A stretch of 64,000 nucleotides of DNA, taken from the NCBI GenBank assembly GCA_964554795.1, contig CAZKQB010000001.1, positions 124,001 through 188,000 on the forward strand, written 5' to 3'. How positions within the stretch are numbered: the first letter of the stretch is position 1; each line of letters opens with the position of its first letter. The notes beneath the pieces were generated by a model that saw nothing but the letters and a program-made list of their open reading frames with translations, was not told where the DNA came from and made no database searches. Position numbers and translations under genes: made by a program. Shown piece by piece: positions 45,448 through 54,034 of this stretch. Source of the stretch: SFHK01 sp964554795. GTDB taxonomy: Bacteria; Bacillota; Clostridia; Christensenellales; Aristaeellaceae.

Positions 45448-47043
45448 ATGAAAAATAGCAGAAATATTCCCGCCGCAGTCTGTCTCGCATTGGCGCTGGT
45501 TTTCCTTGTGCTCGCCTGTATCGGCGTAAATCTGGACGAGGAAGCTGTGCAGAACGCAAAGGTCGCTCCTGCCGCAACGCATGCGCCCGTCGTTACCTAT
45601 GACAGCCGCCTGAGCGATGCTTCGCGCGTAGACGTTCTTACAGGAACGATCAGCGACGCGCCTACTCCTACGCAGAAAGCCGCCTCCTTTGACTTTAGCG
45701 GAACGATCGTAGACGGCAAGGTGCAGGGCTCCGAAAAGAGCACTGCGACAGCCGCTCCTACGCAGAAGGCTGCGTCCTTTGACTTTAGCGGAACGATCGT
45801 AGACGGCAAGGTGCAGGGCTCCGAAAAGAGCACCGCGACAGCCGCTCCTACGCAGAAGGCTGCGTCCTTTGACTTTAGCGGAACAATCGTAGATGGCAAG
45901 GTGCAGGGGTCCGAAAAGAGCACCGCGACAGCTGCTCCTACGCAGAAGGCCGCATCCTTTGACTTTAGCGGAACAATCGTAGACGGCAAGGTGCAGGGCT
46001 CTGAAGCCACCGCAGCTCCCGCAGTAACCACAGTTCCAACTGCGTTGACGCCGGAGAGCTCCGCAACGGAAGCGCAGCAGCCCGGCATGATCTACGTGTT
46101 TCTGGTTGAATGCGCAGGCACATTAGCTTTGATTGGCTTTATCTTCTTAGGACTATGGCTGGTCTGTCTGTGCGTCGTGCCCATGATTCAGGCTTACAAG
46201 CGTGACAAGCTGACGTTTGAGAACCTGAACGCAGGTCGGCGAGTACTCAAGATGTTCACTCTTGCGCCGAACAAATGGGCGATGTATCTGCTGATTACCG
46301 TCATCGTTGCGATTCTGATTGCGTGGTCAAGCTCATCCATTGAATGGAAGGGACTGGCGTCCAAGGGCAGTGAGGTTGCCTATGGCATTGTGCACGGCCT
46401 TACGCACCCGGACATGAGCTATATCCTCTCCCTTGGCAGCGACAAGGTGCCGTACTTGATGATGCAGACCATCGCAATTGCGCTGCTGGGCACGATCTTC
46501 GGTGGCATTTTGGCCATTCCCGTGGCGTTCCTGTGTGCTGAAAACGTGGTTCCGAAGTGGGTCGCGTTTATCGTGCGCGCGCTTGTGCTCGCCATCCGTA
46601 CGATTCCAAGCATCATCTGGGCATTGTGCTGGATTCGCGTGACTGGCCCTGGTGCGCTGTGTGGTGTCATGACGCAGTCTATTTGCTCGATCGGAATGAT
46701 TTCAAAAATGTATACCACCGCCATTGAGGATCTGGATACGCGCATTCTTGAATCGCTCGACGCAGCAGGCTGCAATACCTTCCAGAAGATTCGCTACGGC
46801 ATTTTGCCGCAGCTTACCGCCAACTTTATCTCGACGATTATCTATCGTTTCGACATCAACCTGAAGGACGCAACCACGCTGGGCATCGTAGGCGCGGGCG
46901 GTATTGGCGCTTCTCTGATTCAGGCGATTAACTCCCGTCGGTGGGGCATTGTAGGCGCTTTCCTGTGTGGCATGATTGCCCTGATGCTGGTGATCGAATT
47001 CGTTTCTACAAAGATTCGCGCAAAGCTTGCGCATGGTGAATAA
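45448..47043 (+). CDS. phnE: Phosphonate-type ABC transporter permease PhnE (second copy) with a four-repeat outer insert
   Basis: 531 residues, nearly twice the normal length. A first membrane helix (about 8-26) is followed by an outer linker that carries almost four identical 30-residue repeats (residues 74-187, core FDFSGTIVDGKVQGS) and a Thr/Ala-rich stretch. A second helix (about 214-244) and the standard permease core follow: RTIPSIIWALCWIRVTGPG, the coupling loop ESLDAAGCNTFQKIRYGILPQ, and TTLGIVGAGGIGASLIQ. The core is intact, so transport should work. The repeats are not part of any PhnE I know. Confidence 0.9.
   Translation: MKNSRNIPAAVCLALALVFLVLACIGVNLDEEAVQNAKVAPAATHAPVVTYDSRLSDASRVDVLTGTISDAPTPTQKAASFDFSGTIVDGKVQGSEKSTATAAPTQKAASFDFSGTIVDGKVQGSEKSTATAAPTQKAASFDFSGTIVDGKVQGSEKSTATAAPTQKAASFDFSGTIVDGKVQGSEATAAPAVTTVPTALTPESSATEAQQPGMIYVFLVECAGTLALIGFIFLGLWLVCLCVVPMIQAYKRDKLTFENLNAGRRVLKMFTLAPNKWAMYLLITVIVAILIAWSSSSIEWKGLASKGSEVAYGIVHGLTHPDMSYILSLGSDKVPYLMMQTIAIALLGTIFGGILAIPVAFLCAENVVPKWVAFIVRALVLAIRTIPSIIWALCWIRVTGPGALCGVMTQSICSIGMISKMYTTAIEDLDTRILESLDAAGCNTFQKIRYGILPQLTANFISTIIYRFDINLKDATTLGIVGAGGIGASLIQAINSRRWGIVGAFLCGMIALMLVIEFVSTKIRAKLAHGE
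45667..46008 (+). repeat. Tandem repeat, 90-bp unit, about 3.8 copies, in the second phnE
   Basis: Units start at 45667, 45757, 45847 and 45937 with CCTACGCAG, the period is exactly 90 bases, and copies differ by only a few synonymous changes (for example ACGATC/ACAATC, GGCAAG kept). The fourth copy ends early. Each unit encodes PTQKAASFDFSGTIVDGK then VQGSEKSTATAA. Near identity at DNA level implies recent expansion or ongoing gene conversion. Confidence 0.97.
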
Positions 47044-47059
47044 AGGAGGGAAACTGTCA

Positions 47060-48193
47060 ATGAAGATGCGTCAATTTCCAGGAACAAGCGTAATGGTGTC
47101 GCCTCTGGGCATGGGTTGCATGCGCCTTCCCACACTTGATGCAGAGAATCACCCGATCGATCGCCCGGAAGCTATTCGCATGATTCGCACTGCGATTGAC
47201 AGGGGGCTCAACTATGTAGACACTGCCTATGGCTACCATGCCGGCGACAGTGAGGTGCTTGTTGGAGAAGCACTTGCCGACGGTTATCGCGAGCGAGTTA
47301 CGCTCACGAGCAAGCTCCCGCTCTGGAAGGTTGAAAAGTACGAGGACATGGAGACGCTTCTGGACGAACAGCTTTCGCGCCTCAAAACCGATCATCTGGA
47401 CTTCTATTTGGCGCATGCCGTGGACGGCGAGCGCTTTGACAAGCTCGTGCCGATGGGCCTCCTCAGATTCTTTGATGAAATGAAGGAGAAGGGGAAAATT
47501 CTGCACGTTGGCTTTTCATTCCACGATGATTTTGCCACCTTTAAGCGCGTGGTTGATAGCTATCCATGGGAGCTTGCACAGGTGCAGATAAACATTCTGG
47601 ACGAATTCCATCAAGCGACGATGAAGGGCGTAGAGTATGCGGCCTCGAAGGGAATCGGCGTTGTCATCATGGAGCCGCTTCGCGGCGGTTCACTGGTGCG
47701 AAATATTCCTGCGGACGTTCAGGCGCTTTATGACGCACAGCCGATCAAGCGCAGTGCAGCCGAATGGGCGTTTCGCTATCTGTACAATCGTCCGGAAGTC
47801 ATCACGATTCTTTCCGGAATGTCTACAATGGAGCAGATTGAGGACAATCTGCGCATCTTTGAGCAAGCGGACGCAAACTGCGTGAATGCCGAAGAAGCTG
47901 CGATGTATGCGCACGTACGCGAGGCCTATGAAGCGCGCATACGCGTTGGCTGCACCGGCTGCGAATACTGCCAGCCCTGCCCTCAGGAGGTAAAGATACC
48001 GCAGATTTTCCGTAGCTACGACAATTGTGCCATGTTCGGCGGATTTGAAGCCTTCTATAAGAAGTACGCTGAAAATCCCGGCGCACAAAAGTGTGTCGGC
48101 TGCGGTGCCTGCGAAGCTGCCTGCCCGCAGCACATTCAGATCCGCGAATGGCTGCAGAAGATCGATCACGAATGCTTTGAGCACGTTCAATAA
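47060..48193 (+). CDS. Aldo/keto reductase with C-terminal 4Fe-4S ferredoxin domain
   Basis: 377 residues. The AKR barrel has LGMGCMRLP, the catalytic Tyr in NYVDTAYGYHAGDSE, the Lys in LTSKLP and the His in FYLAHAVDG. The C-terminal 90 residues form a ferredoxin part with GCTGCEYCQPCPQEVKIP and CVGCGACEAACPQHIQI, giving two iron-sulphur clusters (one complete Cys set in each). Such AKR-ferredoxin fusions are common in anaerobes and probably use ferredoxin-linked electrons. ATG 47060 follows AAAGGAGGG by 10 bases. Fourth gene of the phn-type operon, 16 bases after phnE2. Confidence 0.9.
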   Translation: MKMRQFPGTSVMVSPLGMGCMRLPTLDAENHPIDRPEAIRMIRTAIDRGLNYVDTAYGYHAGDSEVLVGEALADGYRERVTLTSKLPLWKVEKYEDMETLLDEQLSRLKTDHLDFYLAHAVDGERFDKLVPMGLLRFFDEMKEKGKILHVGFSFHDDFATFKRVVDSYPWELAQVQINILDEFHQATMKGVEYAASKGIGVVIMEPLRGGSLVRNIPADVQALYDAQPIKRSAAEWAFRYLYNRPEVITILSGMSTMEQIEDNLRIFEQADANCVNAEEAAMYAHVREAYEARIRVGCTGCEYCQPCPQEVKIPQIFRSYDNCAMFGGFEAFYKKYAENPGAQKCVGCGACEAACPQHIQIREWLQKIDHECFEHVQ

Positions 48194-48214
48194 GTTTGAA
48201 AGGAAGACGAGTGT

Positions 48215-49405
48215 ATGTCGATTTGTGTTTGTCGCGTAAAAAGTCCTCTCAGTCAGGTTACCGAGGAGCGCGTGAAGGATTATCTTTCCTGCGTACAGGC
48301 AGAGCTGAAGGAAGAGCTTCGACTTGTTGAAATGGATGAACTGGATAAGGTGCCGTTTGGGCTGGTCTATGTGGCTTCCGGCGGAAGCGAGGGCATCTTC
48401 CTTGAGAAGTATCTGAAGCTGGCCGAGCGACCGCTTTACATTCTCACCAGTGGTGAAAGCAATTCGTTGGCCGCCTCGATGGAAATTCTATCCTATCTGC
48501 AGGCGCACGGGCATTATGGCGAGATTATTCATGGCAGTGTAAAGGATGTAGCTGACCGCATACGCGCTCTGAAGAGCGCCTATCAGGCTAAGGCCAATCT
48601 GCAGGGAAAGAAACTGGGATTGATCGGCAATCCGTCTGATTGGCTGATTGCGAGCCCGGATGACGATGCAGCCTATCGCGCCAAGCTGGGCGTATCGCTG
48701 GAAAAGATTCCGATGAGCGAGCTGCAGGACGAGATCAAAAAGGGTGGCTACCCGGAGAATCGCTGGACGATCGACCTGAAAAGCAAGGGCTACGATGCAG
48801 CGGAGATGGAAAAGGCACTGAATGTGTACGGTGCATTCCGGCGTATTGTCGATCGTCATGGTTTGTTTGGTCTGACTGTTCGCTGCTTTGACCTTCTGGA
48901 TACCGTGCACACCACCGGCTGTCTCGGTCTTGCAATTCTGAACGCCGAGGGCATTTATGGCGGCTGCGAGGGTGATGTTCCTTCGCTAATGTCGATGGCC
49001 ATTCTGGGCGAGGTTTCCGGAAACCCGGTCTTCCTGTGCAATCCCAGCCGTATTAACACTGAAGAAGGAGAAATGGTACTTGCTCACTGCACGCTGCCGA
49101 TGAACATGCCAGAAAGCTACCACCTGACGACGCACTATGAGAGTGGAATCGGCGTAGCCGTAGCTGGTCACGTGCCGGAGAAAGCGTGCACGATCTTCAA
49201 GACTAACGTTGCGCTTGACCGCTACTTCGCCAAGAACGGTGAAATCGTTGGCAATCTTCAGGAGCCGACGCTCTGCCGCACGCAGATTCGTCTGAAACTG
49301 GATGATTTCAGCTATTTCCTGACTCACCCGATTTACAACCACCATCTCGTGACCCTCGGTCAGCACGAGAAGGCTCTCGCAGAATTCTTCCACCTGATTG
49401 GCTGA
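48215..49405 (+). CDS. L-fucose/L-arabinose isomerase-like protein
   Basis: 396 residues. The N-terminus has VYVASGGSEGIFL and ILTSGESNSLAASMEIL, resembling the Rossmann-like first domains of FucI/AraA sugar isomerases. The second half has GLTVRCFDLLDT and GCEGDVPSLMSMAILGEVSG, the conserved E-G/D-x-P-x-x-x block that in isomerases supplies a metal-binding Glu and Asp. It is shorter than true L-fucose isomerase (about 590 residues), like the 'fucose isomerase-related' proteins of unknown substrate. Last gene of the phn-type operon, 21 bases after the AKR. Confidence 0.75.
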   Translation: MSICVCRVKSPLSQVTEERVKDYLSCVQAELKEELRLVEMDELDKVPFGLVYVASGGSEGIFLEKYLKLAERPLYILTSGESNSLAASMEILSYLQAHGHYGEIIHGSVKDVADRIRALKSAYQAKANLQGKKLGLIGNPSDWLIASPDDDAAYRAKLGVSLEKIPMSELQDEIKKGGYPENRWTIDLKSKGYDAAEMEKALNVYGAFRRIVDRHGLFGLTVRCFDLLDTVHTTGCLGLAILNAEGIYGGCEGDVPSLMSMAILGEVSGNPVFLCNPSRINTEEGEMVLAHCTLPMNMPESYHLTTHYESGIGVAVAGHVPEKACTIFKTNVALDRYFAKNGEIVGNLQEPTLCRTQIRLKLDDFSYFLTHPIYNHHLVTLGQHEKALAEFFHLIG

Positions 49406-49418
49406 GCCATAAAAAATG

Positions 49419-49465
49419 AAATCCGCTTCACTCCCCGCAATGGAGGAACGAAGCGGATTTTCTGT
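49419..49465. terminator. Bidirectional Rho-independent terminator
   Basis: AAATCCGCTTC (49419-49429) pairs with GAAGCGGATTT (49450-49460), followed by TCTGTTT on the plus strand and by CATTTTTT on the minus strand. It ends both the phn-type operon and the convergent glycosidase operon. Confidence 0.85.
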
Positions 49466-49482
49466 TTCCCTGAAGGAAAAGA

Positions 49483-50625
49483 TCAGAGATTTTCAAAGTC
49501 GTAAATCAGCCATGCACCGTCTATGAGCTTGAAATACAGACGATAGGATGTAGGATAGGTGTTGGATACGCCGCGGGATACCGTGTTGTAGTCGAAGTGT
49601 ACGTCGCAGCAGAACACGCTGTCGCCGAACATGGCATAGTTTTCGGTACGCTCGTTTTCGAAGGTGTATTTATCTGCCTTTGTGCGCCACTTCGCATCAA
49701 TGTTTTTGATAGCATCCGCTGCCTTTGAGCTGGTCTCCATGCGCTTGAGCACCTTGGCCTGCGTCTGGTTGTCCGTCGTATAACGGCAGATGTCCTTTGC
49801 GCAGTCGAGGACGTTCGCCTCATACTGGGGCTTTAAAGCTTCATCGGCATACTCGAACTGATAGGAATAGGTGTACTCCGTTTCCTTCGTCAGCTCACAT
49901 TCGCTGCCGGATGCATCGAGTACGCGAATTTCCGGCTCTCCCAGCGCGCAGGTAAAGCGGTAGGTCGTCAGTGTGGGAGATGCATAGCCCTCTGGCAGGT
50001 GTCCATCGTAGAACAGCGTTTCGCCTGCTGCCACCACCTTTTCGGCCGTGAGAGCTGTACCATTAACATAAACGGTATCGCTGTCGCGAGCGGTGACCTC
50101 ATAGGCTGCAAGCTGAAGGATTGACGTCTGAATCGACTTGAGCTCGTATTCCTCGGCGCGAAGCGTAAAGCCAAGCATCGGCAGAATTTCGAACTCGGAT
50201 TCTCCGGATTTCTTCAATACAAAGGAAGCGAAGCCCTTGCCGTCAGCTGTAACCGAATAGGTCTGCTCGTCCGGCTGCTCAGAACGTACCAGCGTACACT
50301 CAATCTCGGCGTTCTCCGTCAGCTGATTCAGGTAGGCAACGTAATCCTCCTTCGTTTCCATGTATTCGAGGGAGGAATCCTCATATGCATACAGCCGTTC
50401 GAAGTCCTTTTCCAGGAATATGGCGCTTACCTCGTCTACGATCCTCTGCGACTTGGAGGCTGCATCCTCGTATGCTGAGAGAGATGTATCAAAATAGCGA
50501 TATACGCGTGTTCCAGCCCAAACAAGCAGAGCCACAAGCGCAAGATAGATTACCCAGAAGCGAATGTTTCGAAGGCGCATCTTACCCGCGGTATAGCGGA
50601 AGTATTTCCTCTTTCGTTTACTCAT
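49483..50625 (-). CDS. Membrane-anchored protein of unknown function
   Basis: 380 residues from ATG 50625, which overlaps the stop of the upstream gene by 8 bases. The N-terminus is very basic (MSKRKRKYFRYTAGKMRLR), followed by one membrane helix (about 22-42) and an outer part. The outer part starts with an NTF2-like pattern (VDEVSAIFLEKDFERLYAY, EDYVAYLNQL) and ends with another (VFCCDVHFDYNTV, YRLYFKLIDGAWLIYDFE), so two cystatin/NTF2-like domains may flank a beta domain. Function unknown; it is linked to the phosphodiester glycosidase and may act with it at the wall. Confidence 0.6.
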   Translation of the reverse strand: MSKRKRKYFRYTAGKMRLRNIRFWVIYLALVALLVWAGTRVYRYFDTSLSAYEDAASKSQRIVDEVSAIFLEKDFERLYAYEDSSLEYMETKEDYVAYLNQLTENAEIECTLVRSEQPDEQTYSVTADGKGFASFVLKKSGESEFEILPMLGFTLRAEEYELKSIQTSILQLAAYEVTARDSDTVYVNGTALTAEKVVAAGETLFYDGHLPEGYASPTLTTYRFTCALGEPEIRVLDASGSECELTKETEYTYSYQFEYADEALKPQYEANVLDCAKDICRYTTDNQTQAKVLKRMETSSKAADAIKNIDAKWRTKADKYTFENERTENYAMFGDSVFCCDVHFDYNTVSRGVSNTYPTSYRLYFKLIDGAWLIYDFENL

Positions 50626-51769
50626 CAGTTTCACCCCGTTTAACAATCCACGCAGTCGGCATGCGGCGTGAAGCAGAAATCGCCATGCCGTCGTTTTTCT
50701 GTTCGCCCTCGTAGTACATGACGGTGGATGAGCCGCCGTCAAGGTTGCATGCGTTCACCGCGCCATAGTCCTGCATTACCTTGATCAGATCGGCATACGA
50801 CGCACCGAAGGAATTTGCCTGGCGACCATCAATAGCAAGCAAAAGCACGGCTCCATCGCTGCGTTGTCCGATGGCAGAGCGTGGATTCAGGCCGGAGCTA
50901 TTTCCCTTGATCGTGGCGGCCTTGCCGTTGACGATCAGTGCAGGGCCAAAGGCGACGGCATCGCGCAGACCGATTTCCTCCGCATCGTCGGATGTATAGG
51001 TCCCTACGCGAAGAATATTGTCTGCATCGAAGCCAACAACCGTCTTATAGGCGCCATTATCAGCGCGATTTAAGCGCTTGCCCTCGGAATACACGAGCCC
51101 AAGCGGCTCGCCGCCGTTACCGGTTCCGTTGGCGTCGTAAAAAGCACCTGCATTGATGCCGCCAATCGCATCGTACAAATCAATAATTTCGTTTACCTTT
51201 TTTCCTGCGTGTGCCTTCGAGAACGGGTTATGGCTCACGCCGACGATGACCTGCGACGGGTCACGCACAATCATCATGTAGCCGCGATACGTCGGGCCAA
51301 CAACCTCCTCAATGCGAACGCCGTTCTCGTCGAATACCTCATCAGCCTCAGTATTGCCTACATCATCGGAAAACGAATGCGCGCGAACAGTAATAAGACT
51401 GGCATCCGTAGCTTCCTCCGGTACGACAAGACTGTTGCGCTTGAGCGCCTCATCCGTTTTTTCAAAAAGGAAAAGGTAGGGAACGAACTTCAGCGCACTG
51501 GATTCCATGAGCGTCTGCACAACGAGATCGCTTGCCGTCGGCGAGGGGCCGCGCAAAAACTGGCCCACAACCATGACAACTATGGTAACCAGCGCTAGAA
51601 TCAGCGTAAGCAGAACCAGTAGCACGTGGCGAAACGTACCCCAGTGCCAGGATCTGCGAACGCGTTTTTTTTCGCGCTTTTCCATTTCAAGAAGCGTTTT
51701 GTGATCGCGCAGAAGCTGCTCTTCTTCCAGACGCATGCGCGATTTTCTCTCCGAATTGCGTGATGCCAT
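50618..51769 (-). CDS. Phosphodiester glycosidase (NAGPA domain) membrane protein
   Basis: 383 residues: a long charged cytoplasmic N-terminus (1-42), one membrane helix (about 48-70) and an outer NAGPA/DUF2233 domain. The domain has GGINAGAFYDANGTG, VGFDADN, AFGPALIVNG, NPRSAIGQRSDGAVLLLAIDGR and the hallmark NLDGGSSTVMYYEG. The family removes N-acetylglucosamine from phosphodiesters and in bacteria is tied to exopolysaccharide or wall-polymer processing. First gene of a two-gene operon with the membrane-anchored protein. Confidence 0.88.
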   Translation of the reverse strand: MASRNSERKSRMRLEEEQLLRDHKTLLEMEKREKKRVRRSWHWGTFRHVLLVLLTLILALVTIVVMVVGQFLRGPSPTASDLVVQTLMESSALKFVPYLFLFEKTDEALKRNSLVVPEEATDASLITVRAHSFSDDVGNTEADEVFDENGVRIEEVVGPTYRGYMMIVRDPSQVIVGVSHNPFSKAHAGKKVNEIIDLYDAIGGINAGAFYDANGTGNGGEPLGLVYSEGKRLNRADNGAYKTVVGFDADNILRVGTYTSDDAEEIGLRDAVAFGPALIVNGKAATIKGNSSGLNPRSAIGQRSDGAVLLLAIDGRQANSFGASYADLIKVMQDYGAVNACNLDGGSSTVMYYEGEQKNDGMAISASRRMPTAWIVKRGETDE

Positions 51770-51887
51770 CGTTTATTAAACCCTCCGTACGGATATAGAT
51801 ACCGGTCTGCGCGCAGAATGCGGCGCAGACCTCGATATCTTGCATCATTATATGCGATTTTGGCTTTGCATGCAACCATTATATGTG

Positions 51888-52898
51888 TTATTTCGATTTA
51901 ATATACGGCTTTCCATTTGCCGCCGGGCCGCGCGCGCGTCCCACAAACAGGACGAGCGTAATGATCGTGACTACATAGGGAATCATCGAAATGATGTTCA
52001 CGGGAATGGGGATGTTGACCGCCTTCTCAAAGAGAGTGAACGAAATCTTCGCGTCAGACCCAAGCACCACGCGCAGACCGTTGCAGAAGCCAAACAGGAT
52101 GCATCCGAGCATTGCGCCCTGCGGCTTGAAGTTGCCAAAGATTACGGCTGCAATGGCAATAAAGCCCTGACCGACGACGATGGTGGGACGAAATGCCGAA
52201 ACGGTTGCCAGCGTAATGGACGCGCCGCCAAAGCCAGCCAGAATGCCCGACAGTACGACACAGCTATAGCGAATCAGCGTAACGTTCACGCCCAGCGTGT
52301 CTGCGGCACGCGGATGCTCGCCGACTGCGCGTAAACGCAAACCAAAGCGCGTGCGGTAAAACACGTACCATACTACAATCACCAGCAGGAAGGCGATATA
52401 GGTAGAGGCATAGGTATTAAACACCAGATCCATAAAGCCATTCTGCCTGAACAGCTTCGCTATGCCCTCCGGAAGGACCTCGCCCAGCCATGTAAACAGA
52501 TCGTTGAACAGACGGGGAAGCTTGCTGATGACGGGCAGCGTTTCGCTCGTTCGGAACAGCAGGTAACAGATGTAAACCGATAGACCGGAGGCGAGGAAGT
52601 TTATCGCCGTGCCTGAAATGGTCTGATCTGCCTGACATGTGACAGTGGCGAACGCGTGCAGCAGTGCAAGCAAACCGCCTGCCAGACCTGCGCAGAGGAA
52701 AGCGAGCCACGGCGCATCCACAAAGTGACCGACCGCCGCTCCGGTAAACGCGCCAATTACGATCATGCCTTCGAGGCCAATGTTGACAACGCCGCTCTTT
52801 TCTGAGAAGCAGCTTCCCAGCGCTGCAAACAGAAGCGGAGGCGTATACATCAAGGTTGCATTCAGAATCACGCCGATGGTAATCAGAACCTGATTCAT
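51888..52898 (-). CDS. nupQ: Nucleoside ABC transporter permease (NupQ/YufQ type)
   Basis: 336 residues with 8-9 membrane helices. The EKSGVVNIGLEGMIVIGAF segment and FRTRFGLRLRAVGEHPRAADTLG (coupling region; key GEHPRAADTLGVN) are diagnostic of the BmpA-linked permease family (YufQ/PnrE). Its start overlaps the end of the preceding permease (TAATG), with GGGAGGTGA upstream. Last gene of the bmpA-nupOPQ series. Confidence 0.9.
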   Translation of the reverse strand: MNQVLITIGVILNATLMYTPPLLFAALGSCFSEKSGVVNIGLEGMIVIGAFTGAAVGHFVDAPWLAFLCAGLAGGLLALLHAFATVTCQADQTISGTAINFLASGLSVYICYLLFRTSETLPVISKLPRLFNDLFTWLGEVLPEGIAKLFRQNGFMDLVFNTYASTYIAFLLVIVVWYVFYRTRFGLRLRAVGEHPRAADTLGVNVTLIRYSCVVLSGILAGFGGASITLATVSAFRPTIVVGQGFIAIAAVIFGNFKPQGAMLGCILFGFCNGLRVVLGSDAKISFTLFEKAVNIPIPVNIISMIPYVVTIITLVLFVGRARGPAANGKPYIKSK

Positions 52899-54034
52899 TA
52901 GAACATGTCACCTCCCTTGATTCTACGAACGAAGAACGTCCGGAACAGGCCGGAAATGGCGATAAAGAATACAATGCAGCCCATGATAATGTCGATGACT
53001 TCCTTGGGCACGCGTTCGCTTCCTACCTTCATGCGGGTGCCGGCATACTTCATTGCGCCGAAGAACCAGCCGGCAAGCAACGTGCCGAATGCATTGCAGC
53101 CGCCGATCAGTGCAACGGTAATTCCGTTGAAGCCGTAGCTTTCCTGGGCAGCAAACTGGTTAATTTTATAGTTCACACCCAGCACCTGCAATCCACCGGC
53201 CAGCGAGGCCAGCGCGCCGGAAATGGCTAGTGAGACGATCACACAGCGATTGGCGTTGATACCCGCGTATTCCGCAGCATCACGATTCAGGCCCACGGAC
53301 TTCAGGCGATAGCCCAACGTCGTGCGGGAAATGATATACCAGATGATGAGAACGCAAACCAGCGTCAGCACGATGCCGAAGTGCGTATTCGACGAAACCA
53401 CATTCGCCGGGAACCATTTGGAAATCGTGATCTTCGCTTCATCCGGGATGATCTTTGTCCACGTTTTGCCGCCACCGACATTTACGCTTTCCAGATTCAC
53501 GATGAAGTTGGAAAGATAAAACGCGATCCAGTTGAACATAATCATACAGAGTACCTCGTGGGAACCGAAGCGAACCTTCAGATAGCCCACGATGCCGCCC
53601 CACAGCACGCCTGCAGCAATGGACGCAAGGATGCACAGGGGAATCAGTATCCACGAGGGCGCTTTCACAAATATGCCCACCAGACAGGCTGCCAGAGAGC
53701 CTACGATATACTGACCTTCCGCACCGATGTTGAAGATGCCGGTTTTAAACGAGAAGGCGACGGAAAGACCGGTAAGGATGTAGGGATTCGCGTACTCGAT
53801 GAACGAATAGGACATCGACTTCGTGCTCAGTTTGCCGGTTTTTGCATTCAGGAAAATGGTCCTGAACAGGCTGGCGTATGCCTCCAGCGGATTATAGCCC
53901 GCAATCAGCAGCGCAATACCGCCGGCGACAAAGCCAATCAGAATGGAAAAAATCGTATACGGAAAGCTGGACGAGGCAATCTTATGAAGATTGCGACTCA
54001 GCCGATGGCTTTCCAGCTGCTTTTTAGCCGACAT
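52898..54034 (-). CDS. nupP: Nucleoside ABC transporter permease (NupP/YufP type)
   Basis: 378 residues with about ten membrane helices. It contains FKTGIFNIGAEGQYIVGSL and RTTLGYRLKSVGLNRDAAEYAGI (coupling loop; key GLNRDAAEYAGIN), the partner signature to NupQ. The N-terminal 25 residues are charged. It overlaps nupO by 11 bases and nupQ by one, so all three are translationally linked. Confidence 0.9.
   Translation of the reverse strand: MSAKKQLESHRLSRNLHKIASSSFPYTIFSILIGFVAGGIALLIAGYNPLEAYASLFRTIFLNAKTGKLSTKSMSYSFIEYANPYILTGLSVAFSFKTGIFNIGAEGQYIVGSLAACLVGIFVKAPSWILIPLCILASIAAGVLWGGIVGYLKVRFGSHEVLCMIMFNWIAFYLSNFIVNLESVNVGGGKTWTKIIPDEAKITISKWFPANVVSSNTHFGIVLTLVCVLIIWYIISRTTLGYRLKSVGLNRDAAEYAGINANRCVIVSLAISGALASLAGGLQVLGVNYKINQFAAQESYGFNGITVALIGGCNAFGTLLAGWFFGAMKYAGTRMKVGSERVPKEVIDIIMGCIVFFIAISGLFRTFFVRRIKGGDMF

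Noticed and set aside
45667..46008. 90-base tandem repeats as a CRISPR array
   Set aside because: The repeats are contiguous without spacers and keep an open coding frame within phnE2.
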